The position numbers were made by a program, and so were the translations under genes. 64,000 nt of DNA from Myrica gale (lineage: Eukaryota > Streptophyta > Magnoliopsida > Fagales > Myricaceae). Shown in pieces: positions 44,009-57,136 of this stretch. Position 1 is the stretch's first letter, and every line of letters starts with the position of its first letter. Location: positions 9,440,874 to 9,504,873 of the forward strand of contig OZ005607.1 of the NCBI GenBank assembly GCA_963930655.1. Direction: 5' to 3'. The notes below the pieces were generated by a model that ran no database searches, was not told where the DNA came from, and saw only the letters and a list, made by a program, of their open reading frames with translations.

Positions 44009-47000
44009 ACCTCTCTCACTTCCCAAGAGGAGCATCCATACCAGCAATGAGGACCACACGGTTAGTTTCTGACAAAAATGGTGGAAGAGCGAGTTGAAGG
44101 CCATAGGGATCTGTGCGTGTGAAATCCACACGCGTCGGCCATGGTGCGTGTGATAACCTGTGCAATCCCCGTGTCGCCAGATGCCGCCTTCGTCGTAGAT
44201 CTGGGGCCGTTGACACTAGTTTTGTGGCATGTGTTTGTCGAAATTTGTCCGAAAATAGTGGTGGTCGCTCAATCCATCCGATAATCAAACCCTTCCGAAC
44301 TGAAGTTCAAACAAGAAAAATGGGAAAAGGAAACTAACTAGGAAGCAAAGCATCCTTGATCGACCGGTTGTCAACAAGGGGTTGGGTGGAGGGAGAGGGA
44401 GAGCTCCTTCCCTCGCCCAAAGAGAAGTTGTGGAGGACAGGCTGCCAAGCGAAAAAGACTAGAGGAGAAAAGTCTAGAAAAAATGTACTAGGTAGACCGT
44501 CTCTCTAGACTTTTTGGGAAAAAAGTGGTCTTTTTTTAGGTGGTGATCATTCTTCACTTTAGTTGAAATCCTACGGTTCTAAAAAATCCTTCAAATTTTA
44601 ATTTAATTAAATGGCTCATTTTTTACCACCTTAGCATCTATCTATGCAATAAATTTAACAAACATAATCATCATTTAAATGGTGTAAACAATAAGAAGGC
44701 ACACTATGAACCGTTCAATTATTGATAATAGCTAATAAGTAAAGACCCATATAAGTGTCTTAAAAAAAACCATCTGTTAAATAAAATGTATATAACCTAT
44801 TGAGGGATGTCAAAGTCACTCAAAACTCAACATGCAATCAAAAGTTGTCCTACCAATATTTGAGACAACAATTTATCAAAGCATATCTTGCTTCACGACT
44901 TCCTCGACAATCAATCATTATAAGTTGTCTGGTTAGGGTCGCCACAGCACTGACAACAGCACCATGATGCAAAGCGTTTCCTGGCAAGTGCTTCCACTCT
45001 TTACAACTTCTCTAGACAGGTAATGAATACAAATTAAGGACGAAACCATTTCAGCATTTCCTATCTGTTTGCATATTTAAACTTCCTCTGTATCCCGTTG
45101 AGATAACAAGAACAGTCCATTTGATCTCTGAGAAGAGAAGGGAAAAGGGAGGAAAACTTCTGAAAATAATATATTATATGCAATGAGAAAGGAGATTAAC
45201 TTAACGTTTATTCAGCTACACTTGCAATGTGGAAATGCACCTTAATACTATGAAGGAGAAATCAAGAACAAATCAAAGGATTTAATAATCCCCGGGGCTA
45301 AAATAATCTCAGAAATGCATAAGCGGGTCCCTACATACCATGCCGACAGCATGGCTCAAGCACTCGAAACAAAATAATAGCAAGTACTCAGAGATTTATC
45401 ATGGATGCAATGATGGCTGGGGAAGAAGTCAACCCACAATGAGGAGAAACTCAGATTCCTAATCTTATCAGCTGGAAGAGTAATGGCATAGGATACCCAC
45501 GCACTTTTAACAAACATTCCCTCATGTTTTTGTTTTCAAATGTAGTTATGATTTCCTCATGTTTCTGCTGAGCCTGTTCACCATAAAGCTTCCCTCTACC
45601 ACTGGCAGAGTGCAACAGCTTATGCTCAAAATGAAAAGACAGACTCTGACCCAACTTCTCTTAGCATGGCTCCTGCTTGCAGCTTCTCAGCACCCTTACT
45701 TCACAATCAATGTTCAAGCTGTAGAATCAGGCAATCACTCCCCCCCCTTTTTCCTCTCTTCAGTATCTATCTATTTGTATGAGATCTGTAGTTCTTCCAT
45801 CAATATAGAAACAGAGGTAGACAGGAAAACTCAGAGAGACTGCATTTGTTCTTACAAAGCACTAATGTACATTGCCTTTCTGTGTTGCTGAACACAGTTT
45901 ATTTCAGGCACAGACAAGGGCACCATGGCTCAAGGTCGCACAATGAAAATGCTTTGCCTAGTTGGGTAAGTATATGGAGTAGAGTCTTTCTCAGAGTCAA
46001 GTATTGTCTTGTTTACATGGAGTAAGATTATGCAAATGCCATACACATGCAGTCTTTGATCTATCCTGTGATGAAAAACAGGTCGAAGGAAAGAAGATTC
46101 ATAAGACCCCATCGGGTCCCAACCCCATGGGGAATCACCGCCCACCTTCTAGAAGATAAATAGATTGATGCACTTCTCTGGCAAACTTGAGTATAAGTAG
46201 GGGTTACAGCATATTTCGAGAATTCAAAGGTCAGATGTAGCCATGTAGCTTGAAAAAGCTGTTTTTGTGGGTTGTGCATGTACAAAATTGGAAATTAATT
46301 GGAGGTGTATTCTAGAAGCCTTTATGACTGGGCAATTGCTAGTGTTCATCATAGAATCTCCATAAGCTGAATCCCCAGTGCAATCTTTCAATACAAGATT
46401 TAAATTCCAGCCTATAAAGACCAAAAAGGTGAGAAACAAAGCTATAGAACTTCTTTACATAACAATGTTTTAGAATTTTATAAATTGTGGCTAAGCCAAC
46501 GTGGTTCACATTTTCCCCCCTATCATCAGATCCCTTGTTTGCAAAATGAATATACTTCTAAACATATCCAAGGGATACCTTAGAAGTCAGTTTACCAAAA
46601 AACCGAAAAAGAAAATAAAAAATTGACCTGGGCCAACTCGAAGGCTAAGCTGAGATAGGAGAGACCAAAAAAGGAACTAAGTGACCATCTTCGGGTTTAC
46701 GTAAGCTGTGCTATTGAAGCCCTTCAACATAATAAACAACCACCAACATAAACTCCGCATGTTGCTTCACAGGATCTGCCAAGAATGAGAATTGCAGTCA
46801 TACATAGCTTCAAATGCTGTGTCGCTATGTTTTACAATGAAGCTTTTAGGCCTCCCATTTTCAAAAGGAAAATAATAAATCAAAACATGTGTAATAATCA
46901 TGGGTGGACTTTCTTAAACTACCAAGGACAGTGGGGGTCCAACTATATTTTAAAGACCAATGAGCCAAAATAAAAATGGCCTTTATATATTAACCAAGGT

Positions 47001-47060
47001 ACAATGTGTTGAGATGTACAGGACTCACCAGAAACTACAAAGATACAGTATATTGTCAAT
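44009..47060. other. Intergenic region downstream of ALB3
   Basis: No gene I can name. Minus-strand frames 44016-44288 and 45451-45654 are open but not recognised. A possible short secreted peptide ORF starts at 45630 (plus). The ALB3 3' UTR lies at the right end. Confidence 0.35.
45630..45732 (+). CDS. Candidate small secreted peptide, first exon (uncertain)
   Basis: From an ATG at 45630 the frame reads MKRQTLTQLLLAWLLLAASQ then HPYFTINVQAVESG, a convincing signal peptide. After it the frame loses any pattern. Splicing at GT (about 45720) to the acceptor at about 45907 would end the protein within about a dozen residues. I recognise no family, and the minus strand is also open here (45451-45654). 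It could equally be chance. Confidence 0.2.
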
Positions 47061-50000
47061 TCATACAGCACGCTTCCGCTTTGATCGCTTACTTCTACTA
47101 GGGCGTAGAGAATTTGGTACCTCTTTGCCATTACTAGAACCATATGCTTCTTCGAGAACCTCCTCACCCTGTCAAAAACTTAAAGTTAATTTTTAAATCC
47201 CGTGTCAAACTAAAAAGATCAGATGAAAATTGTTACAAGATCATAGTTGAGCCAGGGGTTGAAAAGATTGATAACTAATCTCCCCTCCAGATTAAATAAA
47301 GCTTTTGCTAATGCTCTTTTAATATGTTCACTCGTGCATTGACTTTGATCTTGCACCAAAGGGAATCATCAATGCCAAACTTAAGATGTACCTCCAGTTT
47401 CTTGCAATAAACCGGTTCTAACTTCCGAACATGACCATAAGACAAGTGGTCTTCTTTTCGCTTCATTATCTCTTTATGTGCATGCTTGCACCCAGACAAG
47501 AACAACACAAATGTACTAAATTGTTTGGAGTCAAGCCAATGGCCAATCAATGTCTACTTCAAAACAATAGCTGAAAAACCAAAATTGAGGTAGAGGAACC
47601 ACCTACTGCCACCCGACAGTCAACACAATCAGATCACGAATCATGCTGCCAGAGGATTCTACTTCAACTCTGTTAAAGATGACTGAGTTTCATGTCTCTT
47701 GTTTTCTCCTACGTAATCAGTTTTCAGTCACATAAATCAAGTGCGTGGACAAATATAAGAAAGGGCCATGGCACTGTCCGCACTTTAAATTTGCAACAAA
47801 CAACAGAATTCTGAACCTCCCATTCATTGGTCCGACAAAATGTACTCTACCAAATCAAACCAACATAATGAACCCAAAATATTAATGGCACGCTTTTTGC
47901 TCTATATGAATAAGATATGAGAAGTTGAAAAAAGTTGTAATCTTTCCATAAATCAAAGTTCAATCAGGATGGAGCATTATTACATATGCATAGGTTTAAT
48001 AACCATGTCTTTAAGAGCCCCTCCATGTTTTCTCCTCTTTTCGCACTAAATTATTCACAACAGGAAAACGATACAATATACTTCATAATCATGGCTTTGG
48101 AAGGACAAGACCAACAATACCCTAACTCAATGCACAGTAAAGAACTAAAAGTTTAATTTTACCTTGTCGCTAGTCTCTTCATCTGGATCAACGTCAGAAT
48201 CAGATGTGGAAGACAGGTTCTGACCATTGCTGGTGGGTAGGGCCTTGCTCAACTTTTTGTTTGTTTCATCTTCTTTTAACCGCCTAAACCTGCTAATTGC
48301 CATTATAGCCAGTAAGACAACTTTTAAACAGATGAGACTAGGATCAAATTTGTCATGTAAAACTTACTTCTCTCCCTGCTGAACTGGCTGAGAGGCTGAG
48401 CGTTTTGCACGTCCTGCTGAAATGATTCCACTAGCATTCTCGGTAACTACAGGTTTTGCACCTCCTAATTTGCGTAACCATACTTGTTGGGCAGTGCTGA
48501 GAACATTGTTTGTGAACCTAAAACCATATGGTAAATGCTGAGAAATAATGAATGGATGAGTTTGTTCTCAATAAATAGTGTTTACAGACCCCACAGTTTA
48601 AGAATAAGAAAAAGGAAAAGAAAATATATCAGTCTTAGCCAATATGATAAAGTTAACATTTACAAACTATCTGATGCAATGTGTTGGTCCTTGACGCATT
48701 AGTTGGCATGACAGCAATAACATAGAACCTACCGAGTAACATGTCTATTCCCATATCTGACAATAAAGAAGTTGATGCTAGAAAGAAGATTCGGACACCA
48801 GCAGATCATCCAAATGAATAATAAGAACACATATATTCAGTTGGACAGGTACGCATATTAATTATCATTGTCATCATATTCAGCGTTATATAACAAATCA
48901 GAAGATTATGTGGAAAAATCAGTAGATGCAGCAAAATCATAACATCATTGGGCCAACCCAAAGTAATATACATCCCATAAGAACTAAGCTAAAGTGTATG
49001 AACACAGACAACCCTAATAAGATTGACAAGGAGAAGTGAAATTGTTAGTGAGAAACCAACCAGTAAATTGATAATCCTGATGGGACAGACAAGGAGAAGT
49101 AACCAATCATGAGTGGAAGAAACTTCAAAACAAGAAGTGAATTCTTTTGCGCTGGATCATCAGTCTGCCAACAGAAATTAGGACTCATAATGCTTGGAAA
49201 ACAATATTAAAATAAAGAAGTGAGAAAGGTCAGCAAAAAGGCTTATTCTTTACCTGGGGGGGCTTCATGAACTCCATGGAAACATACTGAGTAACAACTA
49301 GGAGAACCGGTAAAACAAGGTATGCTGCAGTGTCATACCAGCCCAAAGGTGGATGGCCATCCTGCATGAAGAATCATATATAGTAGATTATCAAATGCAC
49401 AAACTACAAATAAAAACTTGGCCATTAGGGCCACAGGAGTAGAAAATACAACTGATGCACTAAAGCAGGTATCCATAACCTGCTATTATTAAGTGTAAAC
49501 CTAATGGCCCAGAAGGGGAAAAAATAAAACGAAATGGTGTAGAACCTCGAAGGTACACAGAACACAGCTCATCCATATTCTAGAACATGCTTACTTCCCA
49601 TGACAGCATCTTCCTAGTTAAAGATGGAAGCTACAATGGGTATCCATACACATCAAAAATCTAAGGCCAACTCAGCTTTCCAAACTTCAGAAGTGATTCA
49701 TCTCTCTTTCTTACAGCGGCTAAGTCTTGGTCAAGGCATATAATAGAGGAAGCTAAGAATGACTTGGAAGACAGAACAATGAAGGAAACAAGGAACACTA
49801 CCAAACACATCCCGACTATTGTACAGAAGTCTCTGTTTCACTAGATGTTTCTGATGTGGTCCAAATTGAGAGTCAAGATAACACTTCCATGATCAATGAC
49901 TAACACTCAGCTTCAACAAGCATGGAGTTTAATTAAGAATTGATGCGAATAGATTAAATGTTTAACATAGATAACAGAAGCAGCAAGACATTTTAGCTTC

Positions 50001-51941
50001 ACAAGCCATGTGAAATTAAGGTGTTATTACCACAAATGGAAAAAGCCAAGAAATGCCAGATCCGCTTTGTCGAGCAGCAATTGAAGTTGGGCCACCCAAA
50101 GAGGGAATCCAAAAGAAACCATCTGTCAACAGTCCCTTAAAGTAGAATTTTTCCAAATATTAGCAATGACCAACCAGTTGTGGTTAAAAAACATTGTGCA
50201 ATAACAAAATCGCAAAATTCCACTCGATATTAACCGCTCAGTTACCTCATTTGCCACATTTGAAAGGGCTTGATATAACCCTATCCAGACTGGTATGGTA
50301 GCCAAAGTTGGGAAACAACCTTTGCATAAAGATAAATAACAAGTTGACATGCATCAGGCGATCAGCACTCGTAAGGCAATGTGTGCAATGAGCATATATA
50401 ATAAATTCGAGAAGGCAAAGGCGACAATAGCAAGGCCTTAAAAAAAAGAAAAGAGATACTAAAGAGTAAGAACCAAGCATGAAAAGATATTGGCATTGTC
50501 AAATAGGATTGAAGTTCTCTCCAAGATCCTGCTCAAATTTGATAGTCCAACTCGGAAAGAAAAAGATACAATATGTGAGCACTATACAATCCATTGTTAC
50601 CCATGTAAATTACCTGACATTATGGCCCTTACGACATTGGATGCTTGTTGTATCGTTCTCTTTCCATATTGAACAATTCAAATTCAGGCAACAAATTAAA
50701 GAGGATTTTGATCCCAGCCAATATCGAGCTATAGGAATAAAAGACAAAACAACTACTTTGTCCTCACCAAAACGACACTTTTCCACTTTTGTCAACATAA
50801 AGACAAAAATGATTCAAATGCAAGCACTGATATTCCAAGACCAACTGCCGAGTTAAACTCATAAGTGGGTTTAAATACTATACTAAATTATGAGCCACCA
50901 ACCCCATATAAGAAGACAATGTACGAAGCAAACCATCAAGAGGTTGAATTTGAGAATCAACCACAATTTTAACAAACATTGCTAAAAGATTACCTGCCAG
51001 TGGATTAACCCCGGCTTGCTTATATAGCCTTGATGTTTCAAGTTGAATTCTTTCCTTAAAAGAGAGAGACAAAGACCGACATGTCAGAAAGAATCGTACT
51101 TATTACTTGGGGACCAAAATATTCGGAAAAACCAAATATTTGCTCGTACTGAAGGTTTAGCACAACCCCATATAATAAAGAACGTGTCTGACCTGATTAC
51201 CGGCATATCTTTGTTGAATGGCTTTAATCTTCGGTTGAAGATTTTGCATAGCTAGTGTTGACTCAACCTACATATAGTACTAAATGTCACCATCTCAAAA
51301 TACTAACGAGGCCAGCTCATAGGATCGTTATAGCTCACAGAAATTTGATGCGTTCAGAGCAAAAGACACACCTGTTGCTTTGTCAAAGGAAAAGTGGCAA
51401 CTTTTACAATAACCGTTAGCAATATAATGGCAAATCCATAGGCATACGGCACGTGCACAGCGCTAAGCCCATCCTTCAATATCTAAAGCAATAAGAACGA
51501 TTCCATTCAAACTTACTTCATCTCTCTCTTGCAAAAAATATAATTGCTAAAATCAAAACCATTTCGCTGCTTCAAGAATTACACAAATACCAGCATGAAT
51601 TATCCACATATATTTACCTTGAGGACGACCTCCATGGCGTCGGAGATGAATCCAAACCACCCGTTACTTTTCTGCACGGTGACATCAGAGCTCGCGGCCG
51701 GGTCGGCTGCAACCACGGCATCCGCAAGCGTGTAGAGCAGGCCTTCGGCTCTGGTTAGGACCGCGGAAAAATCAACTGGAGAGTGGAAGGATTCGATGGG
51801 AGGGATGTCATGGAAGCTGAGCTTGACTCTGGTGGAGGCGAGGAGCCTACTGCGGTGAGGGAGGGTGTGGAAGCCATGGCGAGAGAGGGAAGGGAGGGGC
51901 GCACCAATGAACGGTGGTGATGAAATTAGGGTTTTCGCCAT
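47061..51941 (-). CDS. ALB3: ALBINO3, thylakoid membrane insertase (Oxa1/YidC family)
   Basis: Eleven exons, minus strand: 51941-51618, 51482-51372, 51267-51193, 51054-50994, 50319-50246, 50135-50031, 49361-49254, 49164-49061, 48517-48368, 48289-48163, 47168-47061. All are GT-AG; 1347 nt, 448 aa (Arabidopsis ALB3 is ~460). Residues 1 to ~60 are a Ser/Arg-rich chloroplast transit peptide. The YidC domain spans ~124-330: YAYGFAIILLTVIVKVATFP, LYKQAGVNPLAGCFPTLATI, TIPVWIGLYQALSNVANEG, WYDTAAYLVLPVLLVVTQYV, FLPLMIGYFSLSVPSGLSIY, W-FTNNVLSTAQQVWLRK; five membrane spans are expected. The stroma-exposed tail is basic (SRSKRSKRKRAV at the end), the kind of tail that binds cpSRP43. The protein inserts light-harvesting and other proteins into thylakoids with cpSRP54/43 and FtsY. 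Confidence 0.95.
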
Positions 51942-51944
51942 GGA

Positions 51945-53270
51945 TTAAAGAGGGTGAAGTGAGCTCAGCTTCTCATGAGGACGAGGTTGGAGATGAGGAG
52001 GGGTCGGGAGTGGAACTGTCGAAGTTAAAGAGGCTGAATCTAATGGTGGACAATATAATTTTCGAATTATCCGTATTTTGATTAATTTTCTGTTTGCGAC
52101 TTGTGGGAGGGCGAAAAAGGTCCAGTTCCGCGGGTTCTTGACGATGACTGATGGGGAGCCAACGCCTGAGTCCCACGTCGTGGATATGAGGGATTCTTTA
52201 GTCATTCCACTCTGAAATGTTAGTTGCATTAACTGTTGGCTGATGTGGCTTATCTCGTTGGTTTGTAAGGGTAAAAGGACAAGGGTTAAAGAACCTTTCC
52301 TTTGTCTCATGAAAGGCTCCATGATTTTTTAAATTGATAATAGGTATCTGTAAATAATACAAATGACAAGACATCAATCCTTAAAATCCTATTCAAGTCT
52401 TGAAAATAACATTAGCATATCCACCGCTTTATAAAACATAAATCTACTAATAGAATTAAAATACCAACTTCCTAATTTTTTTTTTCAAAAGTACTAGTGC
52501 AAACACTCTTTCGAAACACAAATCTACTTTAAGCTCTTCAAACCAAAATAACTGCCTTCTGTTGACTCTAAAAAATATGAGAGTAACTCGTGAGTAGTGG
52601 AGGAGCCAGGATATTTCTTTTGGGAGCGAAATAATTAAATATTATTATTTAAACAAAATAAAAATATAATTCCTTATATGAATTGTAATTTATAACAGAA
52701 GAAAAATCAGAAAAATATTTTATAACAAATTCAATTTGGATACATAAAAAAACCAAATGCATCAAACCTATGATTCTATGAATCTCCTGTCATAACTGAG
52801 CTAGACAATGTTTTAGAGAATAAAAGTCATCTATCAACAATTAAAATAAAACATTTCAAAAAGAGAAACTAGAAAGATAAAAATAAAGTTGATAGATTAT
52901 ATCGTAGTATTATATAATTTCAAATTGAATTGTAGGTAATCATAAAAGTGGTACTTGTAATTTTATAATAATAAAAAACTCAAAAAGTGATTCTGACCTT
53001 CTGAGTTTGTCAAGGTAACATCTGCTGTCTGACTTAAAAGAGATAAAAAAAAATTGAGAGAGGGCTAATCTCAGAAGAAAAACAGCCCTTTAAAAATTCA
53101 GAAGTTTTGATTTTTACAAGAGAGGTAATCTAAGAAAAGTGACAATATTTACTTTGAAAAGAAAATTTCAACTTCAAAAGAAGCGTTTGTATTTCCAAAA
53201 CTCTAAGGCAATATCTGCTAGAAAAGCCTTCTTTTGCCGTTCAAAAGTTAAAATTTAAAATTTCAATATT
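51945..53270. other. ALB3 upstream region and AT-rich spacer
   Basis: 51945-52330 is the probable ALB3 leader and promoter. A 125-codon minus-strand frame (52322-51945) ends three bases before the ALB3 ATG, but has no recognisable domain. 52596-53270 is AT-rich and starts with GTGGAGGAGCCAGGAT, a motif also at about 277. Confidence 0.4.
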
Positions 53271-55375
53271 GGTGTAGCACTGATAACCATTGCAAGGGAA
53301 ATTTTTTCCGAAATTCCTTAATTTTAACATATATATCCATTTTTTGCTAAATTATATAACATTTATGCATAAATGAGTGACATTTAAGCATATATATACT
53401 TATGCACATCACATTGTAGTCAAAAAAACATTGTAGGTATACTTATATAATATTGTAGTCACAATACATTATTTGCATATATATATATATACTCATATAT
53501 ATCACATAACAAAAAGTGATATAGTATACAAAATATTCAATCTTAATATGTACAAATACTATACAAATAGATGAGTGACATATTAGTTACAAATACAATA
53601 CACATAGATGAGTGACAAAATATTCAATCTTAATATGTAAACTTATATAACATTGTAATCACAATACATTATTTGCATATATTATATACTCATATATATC
53701 ACATAACAACAATATATAAAATATTCGATCTTAATATGTACAAATATTATACTGTACACATAATATTAAATATGGCATACATTCATACTATATAATATCT
53801 CATAATGTATGGTGATATAATAATATATAACAAAAACATAGTCACCAAGTTATATCATATCAAAACTTCAATTTTAATAACACTCCCTCTAATTTTATAT
53901 TTTATTAAGTGGATCCTTTAGAATATAATTTTTCAAATACATTACTATTCAAAATCATATATTATATAACAAATAATAATATATTAAATAATTATTAATA
54001 TTAAATAACTTAGAATAATATATTACATGTAGTAGTTTTTTAGCAACGTTTTTCCAACAAACGTTGGTATAGAGTGTATTTTAGCGGCGTTTTGTAATAA
54101 GATGCTGCTACTGAGTGTCTTTTAGCACACTTTTGGCAGCATTTTTCAATATGTAGCAGCATTTTTTAAGACACCACCGTTAAAAGTGTGAGTTATAGCA
54201 GCATTTTTTAAAAAGAGCCGGTAAAGATTTTCTTTTTAGTGGCACTTTTTTAAATACATTGATGCAATTGTATGAGTTTTACGACGTTTTTTAGAAAACG
54301 CTGTCACAAGTATGAGTTTTAGCAGCGCTTTCTCAAAAAACACCGTTACAACTCACACACTTGCAGCTAAGGGTGGATACCGGATGATCAATTTAGGTTT
54401 CGTTCCAATATTCATTGGATGTAAATTTTTTTGTTCTGGTTCCGTTTCGGTATTTTACCGGAGTGGAACCGCAACGGATCCGGAATTTCCGGTTCGGCAT
54501 GTGAGTTTTTTTGGACATATTTTTTTGGGATCCTAATGAACCAAAAATATTTTTTAGACTGAATTTTTTGAAAAATTTTATGTTATTCATCATAAATTAA
54601 CAATAAATGTAAAAATTCATCCAAAATATATATTCTTAAATAACCAGTCAAGCACATTTCATATGTTATATTTTATTTTGAGCCCTATTTTTTAAATAAA
54701 CGGAACCAGAAATTTTGATATTTTTTAGTTATTCATCATAAATTAAAAATAAATGTAAAATATTCATAAAAAATATACATTCTAAAATAAACACTCAATC
54801 AAATTCCATATGTTATACTTTTTTAGTACTATTTTATTTTATTTTTAAAAAAATGGAACTGAAAATTCCGGTAATTTCGCTGGAATTTCCGGTTCCAGTT
54901 CCGGTATATTTCGAATTTGCGAAATCGAAAGTGGGACCGAAAATTCTGATTCTTACCAGGATTGTTGTCCACCCTTAATTGCAGTATGGTTTTTTACAAA
55001 GCGACGCTACAAATTGTCATTTTAGCAACGCTGTTAAAAGTCAAACATTTTGACGGCGTTTTTTAAAGAACGCTGCTAAAACTCAAACTTAAGCCCAAAC
55101 TTTTATCGGCCTTTTAAGAAAACACCGCCAAAAATAAAACTTTTGGTAGCGTTTTTATAAAAGCGCCGCTACAGATTGTCCTTTAGCAACAGTTTTTTTA
55201 AAAGCACTGTGATAGCTTAAAAACACCGCTAAAAATCAAACTTTGGCAGCATTTTTGTAAAAGCTCTGCTACATATTTTCCTTTAGTAGCAGTTTTTTAA
55301 AGCGATGCTTTATAGTGTCTATTAGTTTTAGTGACCGTCACTAAAAAGATCGTTACTGTAGGTTTTTTTTTAGTG
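53271..55375. mobile_element. AT-rich CACTA-like element, copy B
   Basis: The right end reads GGTTTTTTTTTAGTG, the complement of a CACTA...A-rich terminus, at about 55361-55375. 54030-55320 (outside the nested MITE) carries more than ten variants of 'tagc(a/g)gcgttttt' and its complement. 53850-54065 aligns with copy A at 40860-41075. An internal direct duplication covers about 53430-53540 and 53640-53725. The left terminus is uncertain (possibly the 'cactg' at 53278). No transposase. Confidence 0.5.
54368..54977. mobile_element. hAT MITE nested in CACTA-like copy B
   Basis: 610 bp; left end TAAGGGTGGATACCGG, right end (complement) TAAGGGTGGACAACAA. The flanks are CTTGCAGC and ATTGCAGT, an 8-bp TSD matching at six central positions. 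Both ends contain 'ttccggttcc' motifs and the middle is AT-rich with an internal repeat ('attcatcataaattaa' at 54585 and 54734). Confidence 0.75.
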
Positions 55376-56898
55376 ACACTTAGTTTTCAAGGCACAAGAA
55401 GTTTATAAAAGTCTCGTATCATTGAAATGCCATTAACTCGAATTCTTAATTCAAAGTTTAAAGCTTCTCAAATAATTGTCGAACATTCACTCGGAATGTA
55501 AATTAATATTTAATCAATCATCAAAACCAACATATAGAGTTCGAGTGATTTTGTATGACTCAAAAATGATAAAATTCTTCATAAAGATTTAATACATTAT
55601 TTAACAGTGCCCTTAACTCTAAAATCCATCGAATATCCCAAATAGAAAATCTGTACAACCCGTCAATCGATCACTATTGGACTATTTTTCACAAGAAATC
55701 AAAGATTTCATCAACAATTAATATATACCTCAAGATCCATAAATAACGAAAACCAATATAAAAACATAAAGGCTAGAAATTAAAAATTCATAATCAACCC
55801 AATCCCTCTAAGTGCCAAATTGAAGGAATGGAAACTCGTTCTTTTTATAGGGCAAATAGGGGAAGGAAAAGAAGAAGGAATGGAAACTCACTCACATTGG
55901 CTTTAGTGGGCAACAATAAAACAGATTTGAGAAATAGCGTGAGAGACAAAACCCTCGAGCGGCAAATAAGTTTATGGGAAGAAATCTAGAGTTTTGAAAA
56001 GATCTTTAAATCTTTGGAGTTTAAGGGAAAATTTTGAATTTTGAAAACAGACTTTGAAGATTAAAGAGAAAATGGGAAAACAACACTTGTTATAATGCTT
56101 GGTGCTCTAACTACCAATCTTAGACATTGCATCCTTTAACTATCAATTTTAGGCATTTGCGCACCCTCTATCACATTTGTAGACATTTTTACACCTTCCA
56201 ACTATCAATGTTAGATGCTTTGTACCCTTCGTCCGATAATAATACTACTAGCCGAGAATTTAATAAATATACAATAATATCTTCAATATATGCAAAGTGT
56301 GTCAATGAAATTGTTGTGCAAAGTGTAAAAGGTATAGTAGTTCGAGCGTGAAAAGTATATTTATCCCATATTAGACACATTGCACAATTTTATTGATTAT
56401 AACATGTCAATCCGTTAATTTTTATGGCAAATTGACGGAAGAACTTTTTCTTTATTCTTTTTATAAACTCGACGACATCTCTAAGCTAGGGATTCCAAAA
56501 CTCAAAGACCAGTTTTGAAAAAAATGCAAGACGAAAGGACCAAAAGATTTACCCCAAAAGAGAAAAAGAAAACCAGTTTGAAGTTATTCTTTTTGTGTAA
56601 ATTTTTTAATTAAAATATATTTATGGTAAAACGTAGATCCATGCAAATTAATCACAAAAGTATTTGTTACTCCAATATTACTTCGTACTATTTAAGTCAT
56701 ACCAAACAGAAAAGCACCCATCACCCTCAGTATGTCATATGTTGATTGCAAGTTTACATTAGTGTGTTTTATAGGAAGCGGTCCTGATAGATTAATTATT
56801 GTACCCACAAAGAGTTTATGTTGTTTGAATTCTACAAAATATTTATAAAGTTACCAAATGTGGATAAAATAGCTTCTGTACACTCAACCTTAAATATC
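55376..56898. other. Intergenic spacer, no gene seen
   Basis: AT-rich and without recognisable coding. 56100-56230 repeats the theme 'aactatcaattttaggcattt', suggesting an old transposon end. Confidence 0.4.
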
Positions 56899-56907
56899 TA
56901 ATTATCT

Positions 56908-57127
56908 AAAGGGGTTGGTCCAGTGACTAAGGCTTGAGATTTGAGGGTTCTCTACCTCCAAAGTCTCAAGTTAAAACTTCTTAGGTTTATACCAATCCTT
57001 TATGGTCACCTTTAGAATTATTAACCTGATAATTATTCGGTTTGTATGGACGAGAATATTATATAGATCTCAAAATTAGTCAAATGTGTATAAGTTGGCA
57101 TGAATACATGGTTGTTAAAAAAAGACT
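56908..57127 (+). mobile_element. tRNA-derived SINE with TSD
   Basis: About 220 bp flanked by TAATTATCT (56899-56907 and 57128-57136). The head GGGGTTGGTCCAGTGACTAA carries a Pol III box A, and AGTCTCAAGTTAAAACTTC about 60 bp further on is a degraded box B. This layout (TGGTCCAGTG then AAAGTCTCA) is typical of a common plant SINE group. The right end is A-rich (GTTAAAAAAAGAC). Confidence 0.6.
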
Positions 57128-57136
57128 TAATTATCT

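Noticed and set aside
51945..52322. 125-codon frame ending three bases before the ALB3 start
   Set aside because: Considered as an upstream ORF or fused leader, but it has an in-frame stop, no domain, and a length unlikely for a functional uORF.
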